A DNA stretch of 64,000 nt from Paenirhodobacter ferrireducens (GTDB taxonomy: Bacteria; Pseudomonadota; Alphaproteobacteria; Rhodobacterales; Rhodobacteraceae): NCBI RefSeq assembly GCF_004022265.1, contig NZ_SAVB01000005.1, positions 1 through 64,000 of the forward strand, written 5' to 3'. Made by a program: the position numbers and the translations under genes. The notes beneath the pieces were generated by a model. That model did not search any database. It was not told the DNA's origin and saw only the letters and a list, made by a program, of their open reading frames with translations. Positions within the stretch are counted from its first letter, which is position 1. Every line of letters starts with the position of its first letter. This document shows, piece after piece, positions 1 through 8,718 of the stretch.

Positions 1-150
1 GATGGTCAGGTCCTTGACCCCGCTCGCGACCAGCGCGTCGATCAGAAGCTCCGGAATGCCGCACAGGCCGAACCCGCCCGCCGCAATCGTCATCCCGTCG
101 ACCAGAAGCCCATCAAGAGCCTCCGACGCCGAGCCGTAGATCTTTCTCAT
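1..150 (-). CDS. scoA: 3-oxoacid CoA-transferase subunit A, N-terminal part (gene runs off the window)
   Basis: Only the first 50 codons are present, and the 3' end lies left of base 1. The peptide begins MRKIYGSASEAL and contains AAGGFGLCGIPELL, the glycine-rich start of the alpha subunit of succinyl-CoA:3-ketoacid CoA-transferases. These enzymes move CoA from succinyl-CoA to acetoacetate or a related 3-oxoacid, in ketone-body or aromatic catabolism. The ATG at 150 is preceded by GGGAGGA, a strong ribosome-binding site. It follows topA on the same strand after about 110 bases. Close relatives such as 3-oxoadipate CoA-transferase subunit A cannot be excluded from 50 residues, and the beta subunit would be outside the window. 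Confidence 0.8.
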   Translation of the reverse strand, partial: MRKIYGSASEALDGLLVDGMTIAAGGFGLCGIPELLIDALVASGVKDLTI

Positions 151-260
151 GAAATCCTCCCGTTTCCTGTGCGGAATTTGTGACCAAGGGGAGGGCGGGT
201 GTCAATCGCGGCGATGCTGCGCAGCGGCGCGGGCCCTCCGCCGCGCCGCCGCGACAGGCA

Positions 261-2912
261 TCACTCCGGCGCGGCGTCGGCTTTCTTGGCGGTTTTCTTC
301 GGCGCGGCCTTCTTCGCCGGCGCTTTCGCGGCGGCGGTCTTGGCGGTCGTCTTCTTTGCCGCGGGTTTCTTTGCGGGCGCCTTCTTCGGTGCGGCTTCGG
401 CCGTCTTGGCCGCGGCCTTCTTCGGCGCCGCCTTCTTCTTGCCGCCCTTCGCCGCCTTCGCCTCGAGCAGCGGCAGCGCGATCTCCATCGTCACCGCCTC
501 GGGTTCGACATCCTTCGGCAGGGTGGCGTTGACCTTGCCCCATTTGACATAGGGCCCGTAGCGGCCGGGCATCACCTGCACCTCGCCGCCGTCCGGATGC
601 TCGCCGAGCACCTTGAGCGGTTGCGCGGCAGCCCCGCCACGCCCCGGGCCGCGGGCGAGCTTTTGCGCCAGCACCTCGACGGCGCGGTTCATGCCGATGG
701 TGAAGACCTCTTCGGCATCGGGCAGGTTCGCATAGGTCTTGCCCCATTTCACGTAAGGCCCGAAGCGGCCGAGATTGGTCTCGACCGGCTCGCCATCCTC
801 GGGGTGCGGGCCGATCTGGCGCGGCAGAGACAGCAGCATCAGCGCACGTTCGAGGTCGATCGACTCGGGCGACCAGCCCTTCGGCAGGCTGGCGCGCGGC
901 GGTTTCGGCACCTCTTCGCTCGCCTCGCCCTTCTGCACATAGGGGCCGAAGCGGCCGATGCGCAGCGTCACCGGCTGGCCCTCGTCCTCGCCCAGAACCT
1001 TGCCGTCGAGCGCCGCCGCCTCGCCGTCGCCCGGGGCCGAGAGCGGCCGGGTGTAGCGGCATTCGGGGTAATTGCCGCAGCCGATGAAGGCGCCGCCCGA
1101 GCGTGCGGTCTTCAGGTGCAGCCGGCCCTTGTGGCACACCGGGCATTCGCGCGGATCCGAGCCGTCGGGGCGCGGCGGGTAGAGATGCGGGCCCAGCACC
1201 TCGTCGATCTTGTCGAGCACTTCGGAGATCCGCAGCTCCGACGTCTCGCCGATCGCTGCCGAGAAGTCGCGCCAGAAGCGCGCCAGCACGTCCTTGTAGT
1301 CGCGATCGCCGGCCGAGATGTCGTCGAGCTGTTCCTCGAGATCGGCGGTGAAATCATATTCGACGTAGCGGCGGAAGTAGTTCGTCAGGAAGGCGGTGAC
1401 GAGGCGGCCGGTGTCCTCGGGAATGAGCCGGTTCTTGTCCTTGCGCACATAGCCGCGGTCGACGATCGTGGTCAGGATCGAGGCATAGGTCGAGGGCCGG
1501 CCGATGCCGAGCTCTTCCATGCGCTTGACCAGCGTCGCCTCGGTGTAGCGCGGCGGGGGCTGGGTGAAGTGCTGCTCGGGGGTGATCTGGCTCTTCTTCG
1601 CGGGTTCGCCCTGCATGATCTGCGGCAGGCGGGCGCCGTCCTCGCCCTCGTCGTCGTCGCGGCCCTGATCGTAGATCTTCAGGAAGCCGTCGAAGGTGAC
1701 GACCTGGCCGGTGGCGCGCAGCTCGACCTGACCATCGGCCGAGCCCACGTCGACGGTGGTGCGTTCCATCACCGCGGCGGCCATCTGGCTGGCAAGGGTG
1801 CGCTTCCAGATCAGCTCATAGAGCTTGCGCTGGTCATCGGCGAGCTTGAGCTTCTCGGGGCTGGCCGACATGTCGGTGGGCCGGATGCACTCGTGCGCTT
1901 CCTGCGCGTTCTTCGCCTTGTTCTTGTACATGCGCGGGCTCGACGGCACGTAGTTGTCGCCGAAGCGGCGCTTGATCTCGTCGCGTGCGGCCATCACCGC
2001 CTCGGGCGCCATGTCGATGCCGTCGGTTCGCATGTAGGTGATGTAGCCTGCCTCATAAAGCCGCTGCGCCGCCGACATGCAGGCCTTGGCGCCCATGCCG
2101 AACTTGCGGCTGGCCTCCTGCTGCAGGGTCGAGGTCATGAAGGGCGGGTAGGGGTTGCGGGTGGCGGGCTTCGCCTCGACCGCCTTCACCGTCAGATCGC
2201 GCGAGGTGACGGCCTGCACCGCCAGTTCCGCATCGGTCGCGGTGGCGAGGTCGAACTTGTCGAGCTTCTTGCCGCCGAGAACGGTCAGTCGCGCGGTGAA
2301 GACCTGGCCGCGGGGCGTGGTCAGCTCGGCGGTGACGGTCCAGTATTCGCGGGCGTGGAACGCCTCGATCTCCATCTCGCGCTCTACGATGAGGCGCAGG
2401 CAGACCGATTGCACCCGGCCGGCCGAGCGCGCGCCGGGGAGTTTCCGCCACAGCACCGGCGAGAGGTTGAAGCCCACCAGATAGTCGAGCGCGCGGCGGG
2501 CGAGATAGGCCTCGACCAGCGGGCCATCGACCTGGCGGGGGTGCTTCATCGCCTCGGTGATCGCCGATTTGGTGATCGCGTTGAAGGTGACGCGCGACAC
2601 CTTCTTGCCCTTCAGCTTCTTCTCGAGCGCCTGTTCGAGGTGCCACGAGATCGCCTCTCCCTCGCGATCAGGGTCGGTGGCGAGGATCAGTTCGTCGTCG
2701 GAGGCAAGCGCATCGGTGATCGCCTTGATGTGCTTCTTCGAGTCGGAGCCGACTTCCCACTTCATCTCGAAATCATGCTCGGGATCGACCGAGCCATCCT
2801 TCGGCGGCAGGTCGCGGACATGGCCGAAGGAGGCCAGAACCGTGTAATCCGAGCCCAGATACTTGTTGATCGTCTTGGCCTTGGCGGGAGATTCGACAAC
2901 GACGACGGCCAT
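261..2912 (-). CDS. topA: DNA topoisomerase I
   Basis: 883-residue type IA topoisomerase, which relaxes negative supercoils by single-strand passage through a 5'-phosphotyrosyl intermediate. The Toprim start VVVVESPAKAKTI is at residues 3-15. The catalytic tyrosine lies in ITYMRTDG at about Tyr293. One four-cysteine zinc element (CPVC ... CGNYPEC) lies near 585-615. The last ~65 residues are a Lys/Ala/Pro-rich basic tail, as is usual in alphaproteobacteria and probably DNA-binding. I chose the ATG at 2912 over an in-frame upstream start because it sits directly before the Toprim motif and behind GAGGAAG. It lies 128 bases downstream of dprA on the same strand, and dprA-topA is a common alphaproteobacterial pair. 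Confidence 0.97.
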   Translation of the reverse strand: MAVVVVESPAKAKTINKYLGSDYTVLASFGHVRDLPPKDGSVDPEHDFEMKWEVGSDSKKHIKAITDALASDDELILATDPDREGEAISWHLEQALEKKLKGKKVSRVTFNAITKSAITEAMKHPRQVDGPLVEAYLARRALDYLVGFNLSPVLWRKLPGARSAGRVQSVCLRLIVEREMEIEAFHAREYWTVTAELTTPRGQVFTARLTVLGGKKLDKFDLATATDAELAVQAVTSRDLTVKAVEAKPATRNPYPPFMTSTLQQEASRKFGMGAKACMSAAQRLYEAGYITYMRTDGIDMAPEAVMAARDEIKRRFGDNYVPSSPRMYKNKAKNAQEAHECIRPTDMSASPEKLKLADDQRKLYELIWKRTLASQMAAAVMERTTVDVGSADGQVELRATGQVVTFDGFLKIYDQGRDDDEGEDGARLPQIMQGEPAKKSQITPEQHFTQPPPRYTEATLVKRMEELGIGRPSTYASILTTIVDRGYVRKDKNRLIPEDTGRLVTAFLTNYFRRYVEYDFTADLEEQLDDISAGDRDYKDVLARFWRDFSAAIGETSELRISEVLDKIDEVLGPHLYPPRPDGSDPRECPVCHKGRLHLKTARSGGAFIGCGNYPECRYTRPLSAPGDGEAAALDGKVLGEDEGQPVTLRIGRFGPYVQKGEASEEVPKPPRASLPKGWSPESIDLERALMLLSLPRQIGPHPEDGEPVETNLGRFGPYVKWGKTYANLPDAEEVFTIGMNRAVEVLAQKLARGPGRGGAAAQPLKVLGEHPDGGEVQVMPGRYGPYVKWGKVNATLPKDVEPEAVTMEIALPLLEAKAAKGGKKKAAPKKAAAKTAEAAPKKAPAKKPAAKKTTAKTAAAKAPAKKAAPKKTAKKADAAPE

Positions 2913-3040
2913 GACTTCCTCTTCAATGCGCAGGTTCAGCACTTGGGCGCGGAACATGTGGGCGTTGGGGGGGGATTGTCAATGACGCACCGACAGCCGG
3001 TTTTCCCGCTGGGGCTTTCGAGCCTGTGCCTCCGGAGGCG

Positions 3041-4168
3041 TCAGCCAAGGCTCAGCAGCCCGCCGGGGTGGCGGATCACCCGCCCCTCGATCTCGAGCAG
3101 GACGAGGGTCCGGGCCAGCACCGCGGGGGCAATGCCCAGGCTGCGCAACAGCAGGTCTTCGGGCGTCGGGCTGGGGCCGAGGGCCGCCAGGATGCGGGCC
3201 TCGGCCGCGCCGGTCTCCGGCCCCGGGAGCGGGGGCTGAACCGGCGCGGCGACAGGGGGCGGGGCTGGCCCGGAGGCGACGGGCGCGGGGCCGCCAAGCG
3301 CCTCGATCACGTCTTCGGCATTGCGCACCAGAACCGCGCCGTCGCGGAGCAGCAGGTTGCAGCCGGCGGCGCGGGCATCCATCGGATGGCCCGGCACCGC
3401 CATCACCTCGCGCCCGTAATCAAGGGCGTTGCGCGCCGTCAGCAGGCTGCCCGAGCGCGCGGCGGCCTCGATCACCACCGTCGCGCGGGCCAGCCCGGCG
3501 ATGATGCGGTTGCGCTGCGGGAAGTGGCGGGCCTGCAGCTGCGTGCCGGGGGGCAGCTCGGCCAGGCGCAGCCCCTCGCGTGCCATGCGGGCAGAAAGTT
3601 CTGTGTTTTCCGTCGGATAGATCACGTCGATACCGCCCGCCTGCACGCCGATCGTGCCGGTGGCGAGCGCCGCCTCATGCGCTGCCGCGTCGATGCCGCG
3701 TGCAAGGCCCGAGACCACGGTGAAGCCCGCCGCGCCCAGCTCCCGCGCCAGCCGCTGCGCCATGCGCAGGCCGAGCGAGGAGGCATTGCGCGCGCCCACG
3801 AGCGCGATCATCGGCCGCGCGGCCAGCGCCGGATCGCCAAGCGCCCAGAGCAGCGGCGGCGCATCGTCGAGATCGGCCAGCGCGGCGGGGTAGCCCGGCG
3901 CACCGAAGGCCAGAAGCCGCGCCCCGGCGCGGCGGCCGGCGGCAAGCTCGGCCCGGGCGACGCCTTCGGGGCAGGGCGCATAGCCCTCGGCCCCGGCAAT
4001 GCGGGCGATGTCGGGCAGCGCGGCCAGCGCCGCCTCGGCGCTGCCGTGTTCGGCCAGCAGGCGATGGAAGGTGGTCGCCCCCACTCGGCGGGAACGCGCG
4101 AGGCGGAGACGGTCGAGCGTCTCTGCTTCCGTCAGGGGCGGGGCGTCGGGCGTGGGACCGGAAAACAA
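3041..4168 (-). CDS. dprA: DNA-processing protein DprA (Smf), TTG start
   Basis: 375 residues. DprA binds incoming single-stranded DNA and loads RecA during natural transformation. The Rossmann-like SMF core shows VGARNASSLG near 120, GLARGIDAAAHE near 150 and FPQRNRIIAGLAR near 210. A C-terminal winged-helix segment (LLLRSLGIAPAVLA) follows a Pro/Ala linker. No ATG fits the N-terminus. I chose the TTG at 4168 because GGAGGAAG lies a few bases upstream; the frame stays open to another TTG at 4243 that has no visible ribosome-binding site. topA follows on the same strand, and the gene diverges from the phytase-like gene at 4416. Identity is clear; only the start is uncertain. Confidence 0.93.
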   Translation of the reverse strand: MFSGPTPDAPPLTEAETLDRLRLARSRRVGATTFHRLLAEHGSAEAALAALPDIARIAGAEGYAPCPEGVARAELAAGRRAGARLLAFGAPGYPAALADLDDAPPLLWALGDPALAARPMIALVGARNASSLGLRMAQRLARELGAAGFTVVSGLARGIDAAAHEAALATGTIGVQAGGIDVIYPTENTELSARMAREGLRLAELPPGTQLQARHFPQRNRIIAGLARATVVIEAAARSGSLLTARNALDYGREVMAVPGHPMDARAAGCNLLLRDGAVLVRNAEDVIEALGGPAPVASGPAPPPVAAPVQPPLPGPETGAAEARILAALGPSPTPEDLLLRSLGIAPAVLARTLVLLEIEGRVIRHPGGLLSLG

Positions 4169-4329
4169 TCTGCTTCCTCCGATCTCCGTCGCATCGCCGT
4201 TTCTGCATTCGGGCGCTGCGTCGGCAAATGGCAGGCGAATCAACCAATGCGAGAATCATTTCAAAAGTGTGCGCGCAAAGGATGTGCGTGTCGCCCGCAA
4301 AACGTGCACAGATCGAGGCGATCACGGCC

Positions 4330-4369
4330 GCGTTACCGAAACGTCATGGCGCCGTCGCCCGGCTGTTAC
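4330..4369 (+). promoter_or_regulatory. Candidate PhoB-binding repeats upstream of the phytase-like gene
   Basis: Four GTYRY-like cores (GTTAC, GTCAT, GTCGC, GTTAC) start at 4332, 4343, 4354 and 4365, an exact 11-base period. Pho boxes are 7-base direct repeats of CTGTCAT type spaced 11 bases apart. The best units are ACGTCAT and CTGTTAC (5 of 7 each), and the others are weaker. The array ends 46 bases before the ATG of a secreted phytase-like protein, so phosphate-starvation control would make sense. Spacing is seen; binding is inferred. Confidence 0.5.
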
Positions 4370-4415
4370 CCGCGCCGGGCATCCGCAGCGCATCACGTAA
4401 TTGACGGAGCATCCG

Positions 4416-6581
4416 ATGATCCTGCGACTGACGCTCGGCGGCGTTCTTGCCCTGACCACCGCGCTTCCGGCCCTGGCCGAGATGAACTTCAACCGCATCG
4501 CCGCCTTCCCGGTGGCCGACAACACGCCTTCCGGCACCGATGCCGCGCGCGAGACCTCGGCCGAGATCATCTCGGTGACCGAGGACGGCATGACGCTGGT
4601 CTACACCGACAGCCCGGCGGGCGTGATCGGGCTGATCGACATCACCGATCCGGCGGCGCCGAAAGGGCTGGGCGAGGTTTCGGTGAAGGGCGAGCCGACC
4701 TCGGTGACGGTGCTGGGCGGCAAGGCCTTCGTCGCGGTGAATACCTCGGAAAGCTATGCCAACCCGTCGGGGCGTCTCGACGTCGTCGACCTTGCGACCA
4801 AGACCGAGGTGGCAAGCTGCGATCTGGGCGGTCAGCCCGATTCCATCGCGAAATCGAAGGACGGCCGGTTCCTCGCCATCGCCATCGAGAACGAGCGTGA
4901 CGAGGAACTGAATGACGGCGCGCTGCCGCAGATGCCGGCGGGCACTCTGGTCAAGCTGCCGCTGAAGAACGGCCTGCCCGAGTGCGCCGCGCTGCAGACG
5001 ATCGACGTGACCGGGCTGTCCGAGATCGCCGGCGAGGACCCGGAGCCCGAATTCGTCGACATCAACGGCAAGGGCGAGATCGCGCTGACCCTGCAGGAGA
5101 ACAACGCGATCGTCATCGTCGGTGCCGACGGCAAGGTGGCCAAGGCCTTCAGCGCGGGCACCGCGACGGTCGAGGGGATCGACACCAAGAAGGACGGCAA
5201 GCTCGACTTCACCGGCAAGATCGAGAACATCGCGCGCGAGCCCGACGCGGTGAAATGGATCGACGACGACCATATCGCCATCGCCAACGAAGGCGATTGG
5301 AAGGGCGGCACCCGCGGCTGGACGATCTTCGCCAAGGACGGCACGATGGTCTATGACAGCGGCAACAGCTTCGAGCGCGCGGTGGCCGCGATCGGGCATT
5401 TCCCCGACAAGCGTGCCGGCAAGAAGGGCGTCGAGCCCGAGTCGGTCGAGACCGGCACCTTCGGCGGTCAGAAGCTGATCTTCATCGGCTCGGAACGCGG
5501 CTCGGTCGTCGGTGTCTATGACGGCACCGATCCGGCGGCGCCGAAGCTGCTGCAGCTGCTGCCCTCGGGCATCGGGCCGGAAGGTTATGTCGCGATCCCC
5601 GAACGCAACCTGCTGGTCTCGGCGAACGAGACCGATCTGGGCGCCGACGGCGCGGCGCGGGCGCATGTGATGATCTATCAGCGGCAGGAGGCGCCGGCCG
5701 CCTATCCGATGCTGACCTCGGCGGGCACCGATCCGCTGATCGGCTGGGGCGCGCTCTCGGGGCTTGCCGCCGATCCCGAGAAGGCGGGCATCCTCTACAC
5801 GATCTCGGACAGCTTCTACTCGGCCGAACCGCGGATCTTCACCATCGACACCACGCAGAAGCCCGCCAAGATCGTCGCCGCGCTTGATGTCACCCGCGAC
5901 GGCGCGCCGGCGCAGCTGACCGACCTCGAGGGCATCACGCCCGACGGCAAGGGCGGCTTCTGGCTGTCGACCGAGGGCAACACGGCGAAGATGGTGCCGC
6001 ACGGGCTGCTGCATGTCGACGCCAAGGGCAAGATCAAGGAGCAGGTCGGCCTGCCGCCGGAGCTTGCCGCGGTCGAGACCCGCTTCGGCTTCGAGGGCAT
6101 CGCGAAGGACGGCGACACGCTGTGGATGGCGGTGCAGCGCGAGTGGAAGGACGACCCGAAGGGGATGGTCAAGCTCGTGTCCTACAACACCGAGACCAAG
6201 GAATGGGGCGCGGTGCATTACCCGCTCGAGCCGAAGGGCGCGGGCTGGATGGGGCTCTCCGAGCTGACCTTCCACGGGGACTGGGCCTATGTGATCGAGC
6301 GTGACAACCTGATCGGCGACAAGGCCGTGGTGAAACGGCTCTACCGGGTGAAGCGCGCCGATCTGGTCGCGGCGCCGCTCGGCTCCGAGCTGCCGGTGGT
6401 GGCGAAGGAAGAGGTGCGCGACCTGATCCCCGACCTGAAGGCCACGGGCGGCTATGTCGTCGACAAGGTCGAGGGCTTCACCATCGACTCGGCCGGCACC
6501 GGCTGGGTGGTGACCGACAACGACGGCGTCGACGACAGCTCGGGCGAGACCCTGTTCTTCCCGGTCGGCACGGTCGAGTGA
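4416..6581 (+). CDS. Secreted esterase-like/phytase-like beta-propeller protein
   Basis: 721 residues with a Sec signal peptide (MILRLTLGGVLALTTALPALA, cleaved near residue 21), so probably periplasmic or secreted. Residues ~25-420 look like a beta-propeller with repeated segments such as GVIGLIDITDPAAPKGLGEV and GSVVGVYDGTDPAAPKLLQL. Residues ~430-715 match the 'esterase-like activity of phytase' family (PF13449), with DLEGITPDGKGGFWLSTEGN and FGFEGIAKDGDTLWMAVQRE. Members are presumed phosphoesterases, although activity is poorly established for the family. The ATG at 4416 has GGAG seven bases upstream. The gene stands alone, diverges from dprA and follows PhoB-like repeats, which supports a role in scavenging phosphate from organic esters. 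The substrate is unknown. Confidence 0.82.
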   Translation: MILRLTLGGVLALTTALPALAEMNFNRIAAFPVADNTPSGTDAARETSAEIISVTEDGMTLVYTDSPAGVIGLIDITDPAAPKGLGEVSVKGEPTSVTVLGGKAFVAVNTSESYANPSGRLDVVDLATKTEVASCDLGGQPDSIAKSKDGRFLAIAIENERDEELNDGALPQMPAGTLVKLPLKNGLPECAALQTIDVTGLSEIAGEDPEPEFVDINGKGEIALTLQENNAIVIVGADGKVAKAFSAGTATVEGIDTKKDGKLDFTGKIENIAREPDAVKWIDDDHIAIANEGDWKGGTRGWTIFAKDGTMVYDSGNSFERAVAAIGHFPDKRAGKKGVEPESVETGTFGGQKLIFIGSERGSVVGVYDGTDPAAPKLLQLLPSGIGPEGYVAIPERNLLVSANETDLGADGAARAHVMIYQRQEAPAAYPMLTSAGTDPLIGWGALSGLAADPEKAGILYTISDSFYSAEPRIFTIDTTQKPAKIVAALDVTRDGAPAQLTDLEGITPDGKGGFWLSTEGNTAKMVPHGLLHVDAKGKIKEQVGLPPELAAVETRFGFEGIAKDGDTLWMAVQREWKDDPKGMVKLVSYNTETKEWGAVHYPLEPKGAGWMGLSELTFHGDWAYVIERDNLIGDKAVVKRLYRVKRADLVAAPLGSELPVVAKEEVRDLIPDLKATGGYVVDKVEGFTIDSAGTGWVVTDNDGVDDSSGETLFFPVGTVE

Positions 6582-6602
6582 CGCCGGAAAAACGCACGGA
6601 TG

Positions 6603-6628
6603 GCCCGGAACCCCTGTGGTTTCCGGGT
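6603..6628 (+). terminator. Hairpin downstream of the phytase-like gene
   Basis: A 7-bp perfect stem (CCCGGAA/TTCCGGG) with a ten-base loop sits 23 bases after the stop codon. The following bases (TCATCTTC) form only a weak T-tract, so this may be an intrinsic terminator or a 3'-end stabiliser. Confidence 0.4.
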
Positions 6629-6751
6629 CATCTTCACATCTGATGGAACCGCAGCGGCCTCACGGGACTTGACCATCCGGTGCGGCGCTGGCCTTTTGAG
6701 GAAAGGCTGACGTCGCGTCGGCCAGAAGGTGTTTCAGGAATAGGTGCTGTC

Positions 6752-7615
6752 GTGCTGTCTCTCTCGCTGCGTCGTCATGCGATTGTCTTTCCGGTGTTGC
6801 TCGTTGCGGCCCTTGCGGGCTGTGCACAGCAGCCGATGACCCCGGCCACCGTGTCCTCGAGTTCCGCCGTGCCACCCGAATACCAGTCCCGCCCCGATGG
6901 CGACCGGGTGATCCCGGCGGTCAATCCGAACTACCTGACCGACCGCAACCGCCGTCGCTGGGTCGACTATTCCGGGCCGGAAGAGCCGGGCACGATCATC
7001 GTCGATCCCTATGCGCGGCTTCTCTATCACGTCGTCTCGCCCGGCCGGGCGATGCGCTTCGGTATCGCCGTGGGCAAGGCGGGCAAGGGCTTTTCCGGCA
7101 ATGCCGTGATTTCGCGCAAGGTCGAATACCCGTCCTGGACGCCGACGAAGAACATGATCCGCAACGACCCCGACCTCTACGGGCCGCTCGCGGGCGGGCT
7201 TCCGGGCGGGCTCGACAACCCGCTCGGCGCGCGGGCGCTCTATCTCTACCGGGGCGGCAAGGACACCTATTACCGCATCCACGGCACGATGGACCCGTCC
7301 TCGATCGGCAAGGCCACCTCGGCGGGCTGCATCCGGCTGTTCAATCAGGACATCATCGACATGTTCGACGAGACCGAGCTGGGCACCAGGGTGAAGGTCC
7401 GCTCGCGCGCCGAAAGCCTCGAGATGGAGGGGGCAATGACCGAGCTGCACACCGGCTATGTCGTGCCCGCCGCCGACGCCGAGGCGATTGCCGCCGACGA
7501 GGCCGCGTATGAGGCCGGGCAGATCCAGGATTACTCGCAGGTCGAGCAGGAACAGCACGAGGCTGCCGTCGCCTCGGCCGAGGAGCGCGAAGCGCAGCTG
7601 CACGGCGCGAACTGA
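6752..7615 (+). CDS. L,D-transpeptidase (YkuD) lipoprotein
   Basis: 287 residues. A lipoprotein signal (RRHAIVFPVLLVAALAGC, lipobox LAGC at 21-24) indicates membrane anchoring on the periplasmic side. The YkuD domain spans ~85-215 with the active-site HGTMDPSS (His177) and SAGCIRL (Cys193). The family makes 3-3 peptidoglycan crosslinks or attaches proteins to peptidoglycan. The C-terminus is acidic and rich in Ala/Glu/Gln. No ATG precedes the signal sequence. I chose the GTG at 6752 because it gives a proper short n-region; a GTG at 6680 would add 24 residues before the signal. It is a single gene after the phytase-like gene. Confidence 0.9.
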   Translation: MLSLSLRRHAIVFPVLLVAALAGCAQQPMTPATVSSSSAVPPEYQSRPDGDRVIPAVNPNYLTDRNRRRWVDYSGPEEPGTIIVDPYARLLYHVVSPGRAMRFGIAVGKAGKGFSGNAVISRKVEYPSWTPTKNMIRNDPDLYGPLAGGLPGGLDNPLGARALYLYRGGKDTYYRIHGTMDPSSIGKATSAGCIRLFNQDIIDMFDETELGTRVKVRSRAESLEMEGAMTELHTGYVVPAADAEAIAADEAAYEAGQIQDYSQVEQEQHEAAVASAEEREAQLHGAN

Positions 7616-7657
7616 GGCGGGTGGCGGCGTCGCGGGCGGCGACTTGGTTTCATCTGT

Positions 7658-7682
7658 CATCGGGGCCGGCGTGGCCCCGATG
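7658..7682 (+). terminator. Terminator-like hairpin after the YkuD gene
   Basis: A 10-bp perfect stem (CATCGGGGCC/GGCCCCGATG) with a five-base loop begins 42 bases after the YkuD stop. The downstream GACTTTATG is only weakly T-rich, so intrinsic termination is plausible but not certain. Confidence 0.45.
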
Positions 7683-7836
7683 GACTTTATGCCCTTGTCG
7701 ATCTGAGCCTGTGGCTGCCGGTCAAAGGCAGTGCATGGGCATGTGGTCAAGAGTTCGTGTTGCCTCCCTGAACTTCACGGGGCACACTTTCACGCGACGA
7801 TTGGACGACCATCGAGAGTTTAGACCAGGCAGCAAT

Positions 7837-8289
7837 GTGCGCTACATTTTTGTTTTCGTGCTTCCCGTCGTCGCGGCAACGGTGCTCTTTTACGCATCGT
7901 TTGGGATGAGGCAGGAAGCACACCGGGCTTCAGCCGATGTTCTTGTCCTTGTTCTCTCTGAAGAAGCGGATGCGGGGCTGAAACTGCAGAAGATGATAGA
8001 GAACGGCGTGCCTCCGGTATTCCAGCGCCTGAGGATTTTGGCGTTTGGCGCCATGATCTGTGCAGCAGGTGTCGCCTCACTTGCGATCCCCATGGAATAT
8101 TCAATCAAGCGTCAGATTGATATGATGACCGCAATGGTCGCGGGCTTCTGTGTCGCCAAGGAGGTTATCGGCTTTAGTTTTTTCAATTGGCTAGATTTCT
8201 GGAAGTCGATGATCCCCTGCTTGGCGCTTGCGGCGTTCGTGGTGTGGCTTCGGCCCGCGATCAGGAATATGCGCAATAATGCGACCTGA
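7837..8289 (+). CDS. Hypothetical membrane protein with atypical base composition
   Basis: 150 residues of unrecognised family. Hydrophobic segments are at about 2-20 (IFVFVLPVVAATVLFYASF), 64-85 (LRILAFGAMICAAGVASLAI), 95-115 and 123-140, so three or four membrane passes. Base and codon use are clearly more AT-rich than all neighbours (TTT, AAT and GAT codons and runs such as TAGTTTTTTCAATTGG), which suggests recent horizontal acquisition. The start is uncertain. The GTG at 7837 sits directly before the first membrane segment with a weak ribosome-binding site. An in-frame ATG at 7735 behind AAAGG would add 34 residues. No neighbour suggests a function. Confidence 0.6.
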   Translation: MRYIFVFVLPVVAATVLFYASFGMRQEAHRASADVLVLVLSEEADAGLKLQKMIENGVPPVFQRLRILAFGAMICAAGVASLAIPMEYSIKRQIDMMTAMVAGFCVAKEVIGFSFFNWLDFWKSMIPCLALAAFVVWLRPAIRNMRNNAT

Positions 8290-8371
8290 GCATTGCGCCG
8301 GTAGCATCTCTGCCCAACGTCCGCTCCGTCCGTCTTGCCTTCCCGCGGCGCCTCGGAAAAGCCCGCGCCGC

Positions 8372-8713
8372 TCAGCGATAGAGGATGACGTAATCCTTGC
8401 GCAGCGTCTCGAGCACCCGCCAGATGCCGGAAAAGCCCGGGCGCAGCACGAAGGCATCGCCGGGACCGACCTCGAGCCGGCTGCCGTCGTCGCCCTCGAT
8501 CACCGCGCGGCCGGTCAGGATGCGGCAATATTCCCATTCCTCGTAGGTCGCGCGCCAGGCCCCCGGCGTCGACTGCCAGATGCCGCAGTAAAGGCCGTTC
8601 TCGTCCTCGACGTTCCAGGTGGTGTGGACGGGATCGCCCTCGACCAGTTTCGCGGGATCGGGGCGGGTGACTTCGGGCTCCGCCGCGGCGGGGGTGAGCG
8701 CTTCGAGCAGCAT
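8372..8713 (-). CDS. Small cupin-domain protein
   Basis: 113 residues forming one cupin barrel of the DUF861/cupin_3 type. It contains the hallmark WNVEDENGLYCGIW, the strand motif EWEYCRILTGRAVIEGDDG, and the turn VGPGDAFVLRPGFSGIWRV. Proteins of this group resemble (S)-ureidoglycine aminohydrolase or the EutQ cupin, but many are uncharacterised, so no substrate is claimed. The ATG at 8713 lies six bases beyond the stop of the upstream binding-protein gene and uses a GGAG inside its last codons. The two are therefore probably co-translated, and the cupin may act on, or sense, the ligand of that binding protein. Confidence 0.85.
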   Translation of the reverse strand: MLLEALTPAAAEPEVTRPDPAKLVEGDPVHTTWNVEDENGLYCGIWQSTPGAWRATYEEWEYCRILTGRAVIEGDDGSRLEVGPGDAFVLRPGFSGIWRVLETLRKDYVILYR

Positions 8714-8718
8714 CGGTC

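Noticed and set aside
180-3239. Very long plus-strand open frame opposite topA
   Set aside because: It is the mirror of a high-GC coding region: Arg/Ala/Gly-rich, no family motif, no ribosome-binding site. topA on the other strand explains the sequence. Similar long mirrors opposite purL, metG and the permease genes were dismissed for the same reason.
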